Shown here: in pieces, positions 54,096-62,549 of the stretch
Position numbering within the stretch: the first letter of the stretch is position 1
Layout of the letters: each line of letters opens with the position of its first letter
Notes under the pieces: generated by a model
Databases searched by the model: none
The model's input: the letters and a program-made list of their open reading frames with translations, nothing else
What the model was told of the DNA's origin: nothing
Translations under genes and position numbers: made by a program
Source of the DNA: JAXGPF01 sp964463985
Lineage (GTDB): Bacteria; Verrucomicrobiota; Kiritimatiellia; JAAZAB01
Assembly: GCA_964463985.1 (NCBI GenBank)
Contig: CAYXEK010000013.1
Coordinates: 1 to 62,549 of the forward strand
DNA: 62,549 bases
Reading direction: 5' to 3'

Positions 54096-57000
54096 TCACA
54101 CACGGCGCACGGCCACGCGGAACTTGTGGCCGCCGATTTCCTCAACGGCCTCGGCATCCGCTGCGCCGCCGGGGATATCATTCATTTCCGCCAGCGCCAG
54201 TTCCGCCAGACGTGTCCGCCAGGGCGGGGCCAGCGGCCCTTCCAGCGCCAACTGGATGCGGTCGCTGACGGCGTATCCGGCGGTTTTGCGCAGGTCCTGG
54301 ATCAAACGGTTCAATTCATTCGCCATTCCTTCCTCCACCAGCGCGGGAGTCAGCCGGCGGTCCAAAGCCACCAGCACCCCGCGGTCGGCCATCACTTCGG
54401 CGCCGTCGCGGCCGACATAGCTGATTGCCACCTCGCCGCGATCCAGCGCCCATTCCTCAGCGCCGTCGAAAACCACAATCTGATCTCCCGCCTCGCGCAC
54501 CTGGCCGGCCTTGGCGGCGCGGATGATGCGTTGGGTGGCGCGGCCCCAGCGCGGGCCGATGCTGCGGGCGTCGGGGGCCGCGCGCAATTCCGCCAACTCG
54601 GTATAGTCGCGCAGGATGACGATTTTTTTGACGTTCAGTTCGTGGGCGACTACTTCCCGCTGCGCCGGCGTCAGGCGCGCCAGCATGGCTGGAGGCGCCG
54701 CCACGGTAAGGGCGGCCAGCGGCTGGCGCACCCGAATGCCGAGTTGTTGGCGCAGCGCCAGTCCCAGGGAAACCACCAGCCGGGCGATGCGCGTTTCTTC
54801 CACCAGGTCCGCGTTGGCGTATTCCACCGGGACGGCGGGCCAATCGGCCAGGTGTACGGATTCCTCGCCGGTTAGATTGCGGTAAATCGCATCCGTCAGG
54901 AACGGGGCCGCCGGCGCCAGCAGTTTGACGGTGGTCACCAGGACATAATACAGCGTATCGTAGGCGCCGCGCTTGTCGGGCGTCAACCCGCCGCCCCAGA
55001 ACCGTTCCCGCGACTGGCGGACATACCAGTTGGTCAGGTCATCCAGGAAGTCGAGCAGCGGCGCCAAGGCATGATTCAGGTAAAAACTCCGGTAGGCATC
55101 CGTCACCCGGCGCGCCGCATCCTGCAACACTGCCAGGATCCATCGGTCCAGCGGATGCTCCGGTCGGGGCATACCGCCGGAAACGCCGCGGTAGCCGTCA
55201 ATATTGGCATAAGTAACAAAGAACGCGTACACATTCCAAAGCGGCAGCAGCACCCGGCGCGCCTGTTCGGGCACTCCGGCATCCTTGAAATTCATGTCTT
55301 CCATCGCCACGGCGTGAGAGTTCAGCAGATACAGACGCAAGGCATCCGCGCCGTGCTTATCTATCAATTCCATCGGGTCGGTGAAATTTTTGCGCGACTT
55401 GGAAATCTTGGTCCCGTCCGCCGCCAGCAGTGTGCCGTGCACCAGGCAGTTCTTGAAGGCGGCGCGTCCCAGCAGCGCCACGCCCAGGACATGCAGGTAA
55501 TAAAACCACCCTCGTATTTGACCGGGATACTCAATGATGAANNNNNNNNNNNNNNNNNNNNNNNNNNNNNNNNNNNNNNNNNNNNNNNNNNNNNNNNNNN
55601 NNNNNNNNNNNNNNNNNNNNNNNNNNNNNNNNNNNNNNNNNGGACATGCAGGTAATAAAACCACCCTCGTATTTGACCGGGATACTCAATGATGAAATCG
55701 GCGGGGAAATGCGTTTCAAACCATTCCCGGTTTTCAAACGGATAATGGCATTGACCGAAAGGCATGGCGCCCGATTCAAACCAGCAATCCAGCACTTCCG
55801 GCACCCGGCGCATCCTTCCGCCGCAATCCGGGCAGACGGGAACGACCTGGTCGAGATGTTCCTTGTGCAGGTCCTGGATTGCATGGCCGGCGGCAGCCGC
55901 AATTTCAGCGCGCGATCCCAGCACCAACCGCCGGCCGCAGGCGCGATTTTCGCAAACCCAGACCGGGATGGGCGTGCCCCAGTACCGCGAACGGGAGATG
56001 TTCCAATCCCGGGCGCCTTCGAGCCATTTTCCGAAACGGCCATGTTGCACGTGTTCCGGCACCCAGTGAATGGTTTCGTTCAGGCGCAGCAGGTCCGGCT
56101 TGATTTTTTCAACGGCAAAATACCAGGCATCCATGGCCCGGTAAATCAACGGGGTGCGGCAGCGCCAGCAATGCGGGTAGTTATGTTCCAGGGTGCGGTG
56201 CGCCAGCAGGCGCCCCTGTTCCTTGAGCCGCCGGATGATATCCCGGTTGCAGTCATGCACATTGCGGCCGGCGAAATCAGGCACTTCTTCCGTAAAACAT
56301 CCGCGGGCGTCCACGGGGTTGCTCACGCCCACGCCATGGCGCTTGCAGAGCCAGTAGTCCTCCTCGCCGAATGCCGGCGCGCAATGCACAATGCCTACCC
56401 CGTCCGTCAGCGTCACGAAGTCCGCCGGCAGAATGCGGAATGCACCCTTCTGCGCCTGATACTGGAAGTAAGGAAACAGGGGGTGATAACGACGGCCGAC
56501 CAGGTCCTTGCCGGCGAACCGGGCCGCGATGCGGGGCTGTTCGCCAAACACGCCGGACCACTGCGGCAGGAGCGCTTCGGCCATCACCAGCATCCGGCCT
56601 TCGTGTTCGAAAGCAGCGTACTGGTAATCCGGGCCGACCGCCAGCGCAAGGTTGGACGGCAAGGTCCAGGGTGTGGTGGTCCAGGCCAGGTAGTAAGTCG
56701 GGCGCCCCTCCAGGTCATCCCCGGCCTTGAAAGCCACCAGGATTTCCGGGTCCTGGCGCGGCCGGGTGGAATCGGATTCGCGGGTATCGGATATGGACAA
56801 GGCCGTTTCGCAATGATAGCAATACGGGGTAACGCGGTAATCGCGGTAAATCAAACCGCGCTCGTACGCCTGCTTGAAGACCCACAGCACGGATTCCATG
56901 TAATCCGCATCCAGCGTGCGGTAGGCATGTTCGTAATCCACCCAGCGACCGATCTTGCGGATGTACTCCGCCCAGGCCGCATTGCAGTCAGCCACCAGAT

Positions 57001-57361
57001 TCCGGCAGGCATCGTTGAAAGAGGCGACGCCATAACGCGTTTCGATTTCCGTTTTATCTTTGATGCCCAGTTGTTTTTCGACGGCATTTTCGATCGGCAA
57101 CCCGTGGCAATCCCAGCCCCAGCGCCGCGGCACCGACCAGCCGGACATCGTGAAAAACCGCGCCATGGCATCCTTGAGGATGGAGACAAAAATGGTTCCG
57201 TAGTGCGGCGCGCCGGTCGGAAATGGAGGGCCGTCATAAAACACCATTTCCCGCCGGGAGCGTGCCAGGGATTTCTCGAAAATGCGTTGCTGATCCCATT
57301 CGGCCAGCAATTGGCGTTCCTGCGCGGGAAAATCAACATGTGCGGGAACTTGGTTGTACAT
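54096..57361 (-). CDS. ileS: Isoleucyl-tRNA synthetase, type 2 (split by an assembly gap)
   Basis: A class I synthetase charging tRNA-Ile. The catalytic core starts YDGPPFPTGAPHYGT (HxGH site is HYGT at residues 53-56), has an editing domain (TWTTPWTLPS near residue 245) and KISKS, with DLTNWYVRQSRERFW in the anticodon-binding domain. The long C-terminus and these motifs fit the eukaryote-like IleRS2 branch. 100 Ns lie at 55542-55641; the 55 bp at 55487-55541 repeat exactly at 55642-55696, and deleting 155 bp gives one 1036-residue frame. The ATG is at 57361. It begins the ileS-dksA-lspA-miaA set. Confidence 0.93.
55487..55696. other. Scaffold gap with duplicated contig ends
   Basis: 100 Ns (55542-55641) between two exact 55-bp copies (55487-55541 and 55642-55696). 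Contig ends overlapping by one k-mer length were joined by a fixed-size gap. Removing the Ns and one copy rejoins the ileS frame, so no biological insertion is present. Confidence 0.92.
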
Positions 57362-57443
57362 CGTGCGGCACCCCTTGACTACCTGCGGCAGCGGCCGGAA
57401 TCGGCATTCGATCCATGCCAGCCCCCGGTAAAAATGGTGGGTA

Positions 57444-57471
57444 AGTGTATCATATCCCGCAGCGGCTTCAA
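57444..57471 (-). promoter_or_regulatory. Putative ileS promoter
   Basis: Minus strand: TTGAAG (57471-57466), a 16-nt spacer and TACACT (57449-57444). It leaves about 76 nt of leader to the ileS ATG and is back-to-back with the promoter of the ankyrin gene. Confidence 0.4.
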
Positions 57472-57493
57472 GTATTTTCGGCAGAAAAAATGC

Positions 57494-57523
57494 TTGTGAA
57501 CCCGGGAGGGCGTATGTTATAAG
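57494..57523 (+). promoter_or_regulatory. Putative promoter of the ankyrin-pfk operon
   Basis: TTGTGA (57494-57499), an 18-nt spacer and TATAAG (57518-57523). It is divergent from the ileS promoter. A good AGGAG lies before the ATG at 57596. Confidence 0.45.
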
Positions 57524-57595
57524 AAAAATCAGATCAGCAGGGCGCGGCGCGGACATTCCAGCGCCGGCACTGCCGGAAATTCCAGGAGAAACAAC

Positions 57596-58291
57596 ATGCG
57601 CATTCCCTTTATTTACGCCGCGCTGGCTTTGGCCCTGGCGCACGCCGCGCCGGCAAACGAGGCAATCATCTCCGCCGAAAAGACCCCCCCGGCGAGTTCG
57701 ACGGAAAAATTCATGCAGTCTTTGAGCTATGCCGACAACGAGGCCGTCCGCAAATACTGCCAGGCCGGCGGCGATGTGAATATCTGCGATCCTTACACCG
57801 GCATGGCGTGCTTGCATTTTGCCGCCCGCAACAACCGCCATGCTGCCGCCCAATTGTTGCTGGACGCCGGCGCCAAAGTCAACCAGCGCAATAAAACCGG
57901 CGCCACGGCATTGCATCTTGCCGCCGCCCGCGGACATGCAGACATGGCGATCATGCTCTTGCGGGAAGGCGCTGAAATTGACGCGCACGACCGGGACGGC
58001 TTGACCCCGTTGCACCTGGCGGCCCAGCACAACCATCCGGAAATGGTGGCGCTGCTGGCCGGGTGGGGCGCAGACCTCGAAGCCCGCACCAACGACCGCG
58101 GTCTGACCCCCCTTCACTGGGCCGCCTTCATCGGCTGCCCCAACACCGTCAAAGCCCTGATGCGCTGCGGCGCCAATCTTGGCGCAACGGACAACCTGGG
58201 GCGCACCCCTTACGACTGGGCCAATAATTCGCTGCGCCCCGGTTCCGCCCACATTCTGGCGCGCCGCGGCGGGCATTGGCTCGGACAATGA
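57596..58291 (+). CDS. Secreted ankyrin-repeat protein
   Basis: A 231-residue protein with an N-terminal signal peptide (to about residue 20) and five ankyrin repeats of 33 residues (about 62-225), with the marker TxLHxAA in each (GATALHLAA, GLTPLHLAAQ, GLTPLHWAAF). Ankyrin repeats bind proteins; an exported one may act in the periplasm. AGGAG 8 nt before the ATG sets the start. Its TGA overlaps the pfk ATG (ATGA at 58288-58291), an odd coupling of a periplasmic and a glycolytic protein. No partner is known. Confidence 0.78.
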   Translation: MRIPFIYAALALALAHAAPANEAIISAEKTPPASSTEKFMQSLSYADNEAVRKYCQAGGDVNICDPYTGMACLHFAARNNRHAAAQLLLDAGAKVNQRNKTGATALHLAAARGHADMAIMLLREGAEIDAHDRDGLTPLHLAAQHNHPEMVALLAGWGADLEARTNDRGLTPLHWAAFIGCPNTVKALMRCGANLGATDNLGRTPYDWANNSLRPGSAHILARRGGHWLGQ

Positions 58292-59412
58292 AACAAATCC
58301 GCGAGCACGACTTGGGGAAAAAAACAAAAATCAAATGCATCGGCATTCTGACCGCCGGCGGAGATTGCCCGGGGTTGAATGCCGCCATCCGCGCCGTGGC
58401 CAAGGCGGCGATCAACCACTTTGACATGCGGGTGATCGGCATCCTGGACGGATTCCGCGGCCTGGTGGAGAACCGGTCCATCCCGCTGGATAACCAGGCG
58501 GTCAGCGGAATCCTGACGCACGGAGGAACAATCCTTGGCACCAGCCGCGACAAGCCGCACAAGATGAAGATTGACGGCAAGAGCCGCGACATGACCGCCA
58601 CCGCTGCACAGAATGCCCGGCGCATGGGTATTGAATGCCTGGTCTGCCTGGGCGGCGGCGGCACCCAGAAAAACGCGCTGCAAATCCAGGAAAATGGCGG
58701 TTTGCCTGTAGTCACGCTGCCCAAGACGATTGACAATGATGTGGCGGAAACCGACGTCACCTTCGGATACGACACCGCCCTGGGCATCGCCACGGAAGCC
58801 ATTGACCGGTTGCATACCACCGCCAGCAGCCACCACCGCATGATCGTCTGCGAACTGATGGGGCATAATGCCGGCTGGCTGGCGCTGGGCGCCGGCATCG
58901 CCGGCGGCGCCGACGTGATCATGATCCCGGAAATCCCCTACGACCTGAAATGCATCGCCGAGCATCTCCTGGAACGGCGCCGCGCCGGCAAGCGATTTTC
59001 CATCATCGCCCTGGCCGAAGGCGCAGTGGCGCGCGCCGCCGCGCGCCAGCGCGTCCGCGGCGCCGGCGACGACTCCGATGTCGCGCCCGCCGCCGAGCCC
59101 CTGGCCAGCCGATTGGCCCGCCAACTGCAGCAACTCGCCAACATGGAAGTGCGCGTAACTTCCCTGGGCCATGTGCAGCGCGGCGGCACGCCTTCGCCGG
59201 CTGACCGCCTGCTCTGTTCCCAGCTTGGCGCCAAGGCGGCGGAATTGATTTCCCGCGGGAAATTCAACGTCATGGTCGGCATCCGGGGGGGCGCCAGCGT
59301 TGCGGTTCCGCTCGAAAAGGTCGCCGGCCGGATCAAGCAGGTGCCGCCGGATCATGACTGGATCAAGACCGCCCGCCGGCTTGGCATCAGCCTGGGCGAC
59401 AACGCCGGATAA
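58288..59412 (+). CDS. pfkA: 6-phosphofructokinase
   Basis: A 374-residue PFK-A enzyme phosphorylating fructose 6-phosphate. AGGDCPGLN (residues 23-31), PKTIDND with catalytic D149, MGHNAGWLAL and LGHVQRGGTPSPADR are all present. The nucleotide loop is GGGGT (122-126): Gly replaces the Asp (E. coli D103) that helps hold Mg-ATP, and Lys in PKTIDND is shared with PPi-type and some ATP-type enzymes, so the phosphoryl donor (ATP or PPi) is uncertain. The ATG at 58288 overlaps the ankyrin stop; the frame from 58276 is discounted. Confidence 0.88.
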   Translation: MKQIREHDLGKKTKIKCIGILTAGGDCPGLNAAIRAVAKAAINHFDMRVIGILDGFRGLVENRSIPLDNQAVSGILTHGGTILGTSRDKPHKMKIDGKSRDMTATAAQNARRMGIECLVCLGGGGTQKNALQIQENGGLPVVTLPKTIDNDVAETDVTFGYDTALGIATEAIDRLHTTASSHHRMIVCELMGHNAGWLALGAGIAGGADVIMIPEIPYDLKCIAEHLLERRRAGKRFSIIALAEGAVARAAARQRVRGAGDDSDVAPAAEPLASRLARQLQQLANMEVRVTSLGHVQRGGTPSPADRLLCSQLGAKAAELISRGKFNVMVGIRGGASVAVPLEKVAGRIKQVPPDHDWIKTARRLGISLGDNAG

Positions 59413-59423
59413 GAAAGCCGCCC

Positions 59424-60230
59424 ATGTCCATCGCTCTACCCGATTATCACATCCACACGCCGTTGTGCAAGCATGCCAGCGGCGCCCCGGAAGAATACAA
59501 GCTCCATGCCGCCCGGCTGGGCATGCCGGCATTGTGCTTTTCCGACCATGCCCCGGCGCCGGACGGCTACGACTCCAAGTACCGCATGGCGCTGGATGAT
59601 TTCCCGGCATACCGCCGCATGATTGCCGCAATTCAAAACCAAAAGCCGCCGGCGGTTGGTTTCGGCATTGAAGCCGATTATTATCCCGCCGGCGTGGAAT
59701 TCCTCCGGACCTGGTTGCCGCGCCAATCCTTCGACATGATCCTGGGCTCCGTGCATTACATCGGCGATTGGGCTTTTGACAATCCCGACGAACGCCATCT
59801 CTGGGAAAGCGCGGGAGTGGAGCGCGCCTGGAGCCGTTATTTCCAACTGGTCGGCGAAATGGCCGACACGCGCCTGTTTGACATTGCCGCCCACCTGGAC
59901 CTGCCGAAAAAATTCGGTTTCCGCCCGCCCGAAACCGCCGTCCGCGCCATGGCGGCGCCGGCGCTGGACCGCATCCGCGCGGCGGGCATGGCGATTGAAA
60001 TCAACACCGCCGGACTGCGCAAGCCGGTGGGGGAAATGTATCCCGCGCCCTGCCTGCTGGAAATGGCGCGCGCGCGCGGTATTCCGATTTGTTTCGGCTC
60101 TGACGCGCATACGCCGGCTGAAGTGGGATACGCCTTCCCCGCCGCGCTGGCGGCGGCGCGCGCTGCCGGCTACCGCGCCGCCGTGCGTTTCAAGGCACGG
60201 CGCCAGATTGCATACGCCTTGCCGGAATGA
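59424..60230 (+). CDS. PHP-domain phosphatase, histidinol-phosphatase (HisK/HisJ) family
   Basis: A 268-residue metal-dependent phosphatase of the PHP superfamily. Metal ligands: DYHIHT (residues 7-12), HC-type HASGAPEE, SDHAP, GIEADYY, GSVHYIG, AHLDLPKKF and GSDAHTP. This pattern fits the histidinol-phosphate phosphatase family, the penultimate-step enzyme of histidine synthesis; other PHP substrates are possible since no his genes adjoin. It starts 11 bp after pfk and overlaps the next gene by 4 bp. Confidence 0.82.
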   Translation: MSIALPDYHIHTPLCKHASGAPEEYKLHAARLGMPALCFSDHAPAPDGYDSKYRMALDDFPAYRRMIAAIQNQKPPAVGFGIEADYYPAGVEFLRTWLPRQSFDMILGSVHYIGDWAFDNPDERHLWESAGVERAWSRYFQLVGEMADTRLFDIAAHLDLPKKFGFRPPETAVRAMAAPALDRIRAAGMAIEINTAGLRKPVGEMYPAPCLLEMARARGIPICFGSDAHTPAEVGYAFPAALAAARAAGYRAAVRFKARRQIAYALPE

Positions 60231-61582
60231 TGCCGCCGGACGGACCCACCCCGATGAACGACCGTGAATCAACCCCCATTCAATGGACCATTGAAAACAA
60301 GCGCGACGGCCGGGAATTGCCGGCGGCGGAAATACGCCGGATCATCCGGGAATATGCCGTCGGCAATGTGCCGGATTACCAGATGGCGGCGCTGGCAATG
60401 GCCATCTATTTCCGCGGCATGACTCCCGCGGAAACGGCGGCGCTGACATCCGGCATGCAACAGACCGGCGCTACCATGGATTTTTCCGATTTGCCTGGGC
60501 CGAAAATAGACAAACACTCCACCGGGGGCGTCGGCGACAAGATTTCCCTGGTCCTGGCCCCGCTGGCGGCGGCAGCCGGGCTGATTGTGCCCATGATCGC
60601 CGGGCGCGGACTGGGCGCCACCGGGGGCACGATTGACAAGCTGGAATCCATACCCGGCTATCGCGCCGGACTGGATGCCGCGGAATTCAAGCAGGTACTG
60701 CGCCGCTGCGGCTGCTCAATTATCAGCCAGTCCGCATCCATTGCGCCGGCCGACAAGCGCCTCTACGGCCTGCGCGACGTCACCGGCACGGTGCCGTCCA
60801 TACCGCTGATCGTCGCCAGCATTCTCAGCAAGAAATTGGCCGCCGGCCTGGATGGTCTGGTGCTGGATGTCAAGTGGGGCCGGGGCGCGTTCATGACGGA
60901 TTACCCATCCGCCCGCCAACTGGCGGAACGTTTAAAGGAGACGGCCGGCGAACTTGGCCTGCCATGCCGCGCGCTTATAACCGACATGAACCAGCCGCTG
61001 GGACGCGCCGCCGGCAATGCGCCGGAAGTCGCGGAAGCCGCGGAAGTTTTGCGCGGACGGGGACCGGAAGACGTCCGGCAATTGACAATCGAATTATGCG
61101 CGCGCATGTTGTGCCTGGGCGCAATCTTTCACGATGTATCAGCGGCGCGGAAACGCGCCGCGTCATTGCTGGCCTCCGGCGCCGCCTGGGACAAATTCCA
61201 GCGCATGGTGGAACTGCACGGCGGCAATCCACAGGTTTTCGAAGAAGGACAGAGCGCCAAGGCTTTGCCTCAAGCGGCCGTGCGGCAAATCATCGCCGCG
61301 CCGCGCGCCGGGTATGTCGGCCGGGTGGATGCCGGACTGCTCGGCAAGGCCTGCGTGGCGCTCGGCGCCGGAAGGACGCGCGTCGAAGACGCCGTGGATC
61401 CTGCTGCCGGCATCACCGGCATAAGAAAAATCGGCGAAAAGCTGGATGTCGGCGCGCCGCTGGTCGAACTGCATGCCGCCAGCCAGGCCCGGTTGGACGC
61501 CGCGGCGCCGCTGGCCGAACAGGCTTTTGAAATGGCGGAATCGCCGCCGGAGCGGCCGGCCTTGATTAACGACTGGATATAG
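60227..61582 (+). CDS. Pyrimidine-nucleoside/thymidine phosphorylase
   Basis: A 451-residue enzyme that cleaves pyrimidine nucleosides with phosphate to give base and (deoxy)ribose 1-phosphate. The family signature KHSTGGVGDKIS (about 92-103) and DVKWGRGAFM and LESIPGYR are present, and length fits. The start is the ATG at 60227 (ATGATG, overlapping the HisK stop) or 60254. The stop TAG (61580-61582) was originally directly followed by the punA ATG: its AG belongs to the left AGAT target copy of mobile element B. Confidence 0.92.
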   Translation: MMPPDGPTPMNDRESTPIQWTIENKRDGRELPAAEIRRIIREYAVGNVPDYQMAALAMAIYFRGMTPAETAALTSGMQQTGATMDFSDLPGPKIDKHSTGGVGDKISLVLAPLAAAAGLIVPMIAGRGLGATGGTIDKLESIPGYRAGLDAAEFKQVLRRCGCSIISQSASIAPADKRLYGLRDVTGTVPSIPLIVASILSKKLAAGLDGLVLDVKWGRGAFMTDYPSARQLAERLKETAGELGLPCRALITDMNQPLGRAAGNAPEVAEAAEVLRGRGPEDVRQLTIELCARMLCLGAIFHDVSAARKRAASLLASGAAWDKFQRMVELHGGNPQVFEEGQSAKALPQAAVRQIIAAPRAGYVGRVDAGLLGKACVALGAGRTRVEDAVDPAAGITGIRKIGEKLDVGAPLVELHAASQARLDAAAPLAEQAFEMAESPPERPALINDWI

Positions 61583-61584
61583 AT

Positions 61585-61704
61585 GAGCCAATTGCAAAAG
61601 TCCTATCAAAAAGGTCGGGGTGTAACCCGACCCTCCAAAAACGGGGTGATTTTGCATTTTGGAGGGACGACTTCCACGTCGTCCTAGACTTTTGAAACTG
61701 ACTC
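61585..61704 (-). mobile_element. 120-bp MITE-like element, copy B (target duplication AGAT)
   Basis: The reverse complement matches copy A (12229-12348) at 114 of 120 positions. Target duplication AGAT flanks it (61581-61584 and 61705-61708). Left AGAT contains AG of the pyrimidine phosphorylase stop; right AGAT contains AT of the punA ATG. Without the insertion the genes read TAG directly followed by ATG. It has the three internal hairpins described for copy A. Confidence 0.88.
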
Positions 61705-61706
61705 AG

Positions 61707-62531
61707 ATGAGCGATAATATGCATGACAATCCGCACCATGCCGTATCCAAATCTTTTCCCGGCGCGCGGCCGCGCGCGGCCCTGATCCTGGGGTCCGGCT
61801 GGGGCGAAGCGGCGGACATTTTCGCCGTCCGGGGCGAAATATCCTACCGCGATATCCCCGGCCTCGGCGCGGCCACCGTGCACGGCCATGCGGGCCGGCT
61901 GACCTGGGGCGATTGCGCCGGCGTGGAAACCCTGGTGTTCCAGGGCCGGCGACACTGGTACGAAAACGCCGGCTGGGAACCTGTCTTGCTGCCCGTGCGC
62001 ATCTGCCGGCAGATGGGCGTGGAATGGATTGTGCTGACCAATGCCGCCGGCGGTTTGCGCGCGGACCTCCCGCCGGGCGCGCTGATGGTCCTGTCAGACC
62101 ACATCAACGCCATGGGCGCCAACCCGCTTGCCGCCAGACTGCCCGAAGAATCCGGCGAATTTTTCACCGATCAAACCGCCGTGTACGATCCGCATTTGCG
62201 CGCCACCGCCCTGGAAGCCGCCGCATCGGAAAAAATGACAGCCGCCCCGGGAATTTACCTGGCCGTCAGCGGACCCAGCTACGAAACCCCCGCGGAAGTT
62301 CGGATGTACCGCGCCTGGGGGGCGGATGCCGTCGGCATGTCCACGGTGCCCGAGGCCATGCTGGCGCATGCGCTTGGGATGCGGGTGCTGGGTATTTCCT
62401 GCATCACCAACCCGGCCGCCGGACTGCAGTCGGCAAAGTTGTCCCACGGCGAAGTCACCGGCCAGGCAGCCCGGAGCATGTCCGCGCTGCGCAAAATCCT
62501 GGAACTGATCTGGCGGCAAACAAACAGGTAA
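61707..62531 (+). CDS. punA: Purine-nucleoside phosphorylase
   Basis: A 274-residue enzyme that splits purine nucleosides with phosphate. Family features: LILGSGWGE, the phosphate-site HGHAGR, GRRHWYE, TNAAGGL, the SGPSYETPAEVRM span and GMSTVPEAMLAHALGM, with CITNPAAG near the end (the purine-selecting Asn). The trimeric-type length fits. The ATG at 61707 is created from the right AGAT of mobile copy B. No good Shine-Dalgarno lies just upstream, since the insertion separated it from the original context at the 3' end of the phosphorylase gene. Confidence 0.93.
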   Translation: MSDNMHDNPHHAVSKSFPGARPRAALILGSGWGEAADIFAVRGEISYRDIPGLGAATVHGHAGRLTWGDCAGVETLVFQGRRHWYENAGWEPVLLPVRICRQMGVEWIVLTNAAGGLRADLPPGALMVLSDHINAMGANPLAARLPEESGEFFTDQTAVYDPHLRATALEAAASEKMTAAPGIYLAVSGPSYETPAEVRMYRAWGADAVGMSTVPEAMLAHALGMRVLGISCITNPAAGLQSAKLSHGEVTGQAARSMSALRKILELIWRQTNR

Positions 62532-62549
62532 ATGTTATGAAAATTAACA

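Noticed and set aside
55487..55696. Intein or insertion in ileS
   Set aside because: The flanking 55 bp are identical and the frame rejoins after removal of the Ns and one copy, so the gap is technical.
55646..57499. Long plus-strand frame (about 617 codons) opposite ileS
   Set aside because: Antisense shadow of the IleRS gene; GC-rich codon bias keeps the opposite frame open. No recognisable protein or start signal.

Overview
The window is one GC-rich, gene-dense bacterial segment, apparently metagenome-assembled because it contains a 100-N scaffold gap. The cell is Gram-negative: lpxA/fabZ, an O-antigen ligase, type II secretion (T2SS) parts including a secretin, both signal peptidases, and an mur/fts division cluster that includes FtsZ. 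A GntR-LacI hybrid regulator, a UROD-family protein, a SGNH hydrolase beside a GH2 galactosidase, a MurC-MurB fusion and a type-2 IleRS suggest the PVC superphylum, perhaps Kiritimatiellota or Lentisphaerota. That placement is inference; no 16S rRNA is present.

Layout. 1-4.8 kb: GH2 beta-galactosidase converging on a membrane-anchored SGNH hydrolase. 4.9-10.8 kb: rpe-lepA-lepB from a near-consensus promoter, a C4 zinc-ribbon coiled-coil protein, RNase P RNA, a GspC-like protein and a tiny Cys-rich ORF. 10.9-12.4 kb: an AT-richer island of small secreted/membrane genes, a gene remnant and a mobile repeat. 12.5-18.1 kb: an M20 peptidase converging on a three-gene operon with a MotA/TolQ-type channel subunit, a single-pass partner and a large exported protein of unknown function. 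18.5-24.1 kb: serine hydrolase with Ca-binding repeats, TPR-GspE_N protein, GspB and GspA. 24.2-32.3 kb: TPR protein, ABC-2 exporter, argH, zinc-ribbon membrane protein, ispA, O-antigen ligase and a hybrid regulator. 32.6-45.3 kb: a probable minus-strand superoperon, pssA-udg-murG-murCB-ddl-ftsQ-ftsA-ftsZ-GT2-SDR-folB-amidohydrolase. 45.4-48.7 kb: tRNA-Ser(CGA), fabZ, lpxA, gspD. 49.0-57.4 kb: UROD-family and NagD-like genes, a second lpxA, then ileS-dksA-like-lspA-miaA. 57.6-62.5 kb: ankyrin protein, pfk, PHP phosphatase, pyrimidine phosphorylase and purine nucleoside phosphorylase.

Together these genes cover envelope growth (peptidoglycan, lipid A, phospholipid, O-antigen), protein export (LepB, LspA, scattered T2SS genes), translation factors and nucleoside/sugar metabolism. 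The two most notable signals are: (1) a family of short mobile repeats with shared inverted ends and exact 4-bp target duplications, inserted precisely between stop and start codons of formerly coupled genes; (2) the uncharacterised MotA/TolQ-type operon at 13.7-18.1 kb. The ileS interruption is an assembly artefact: a 55-bp duplication flanks the Ns and collapsing it restores the frame.
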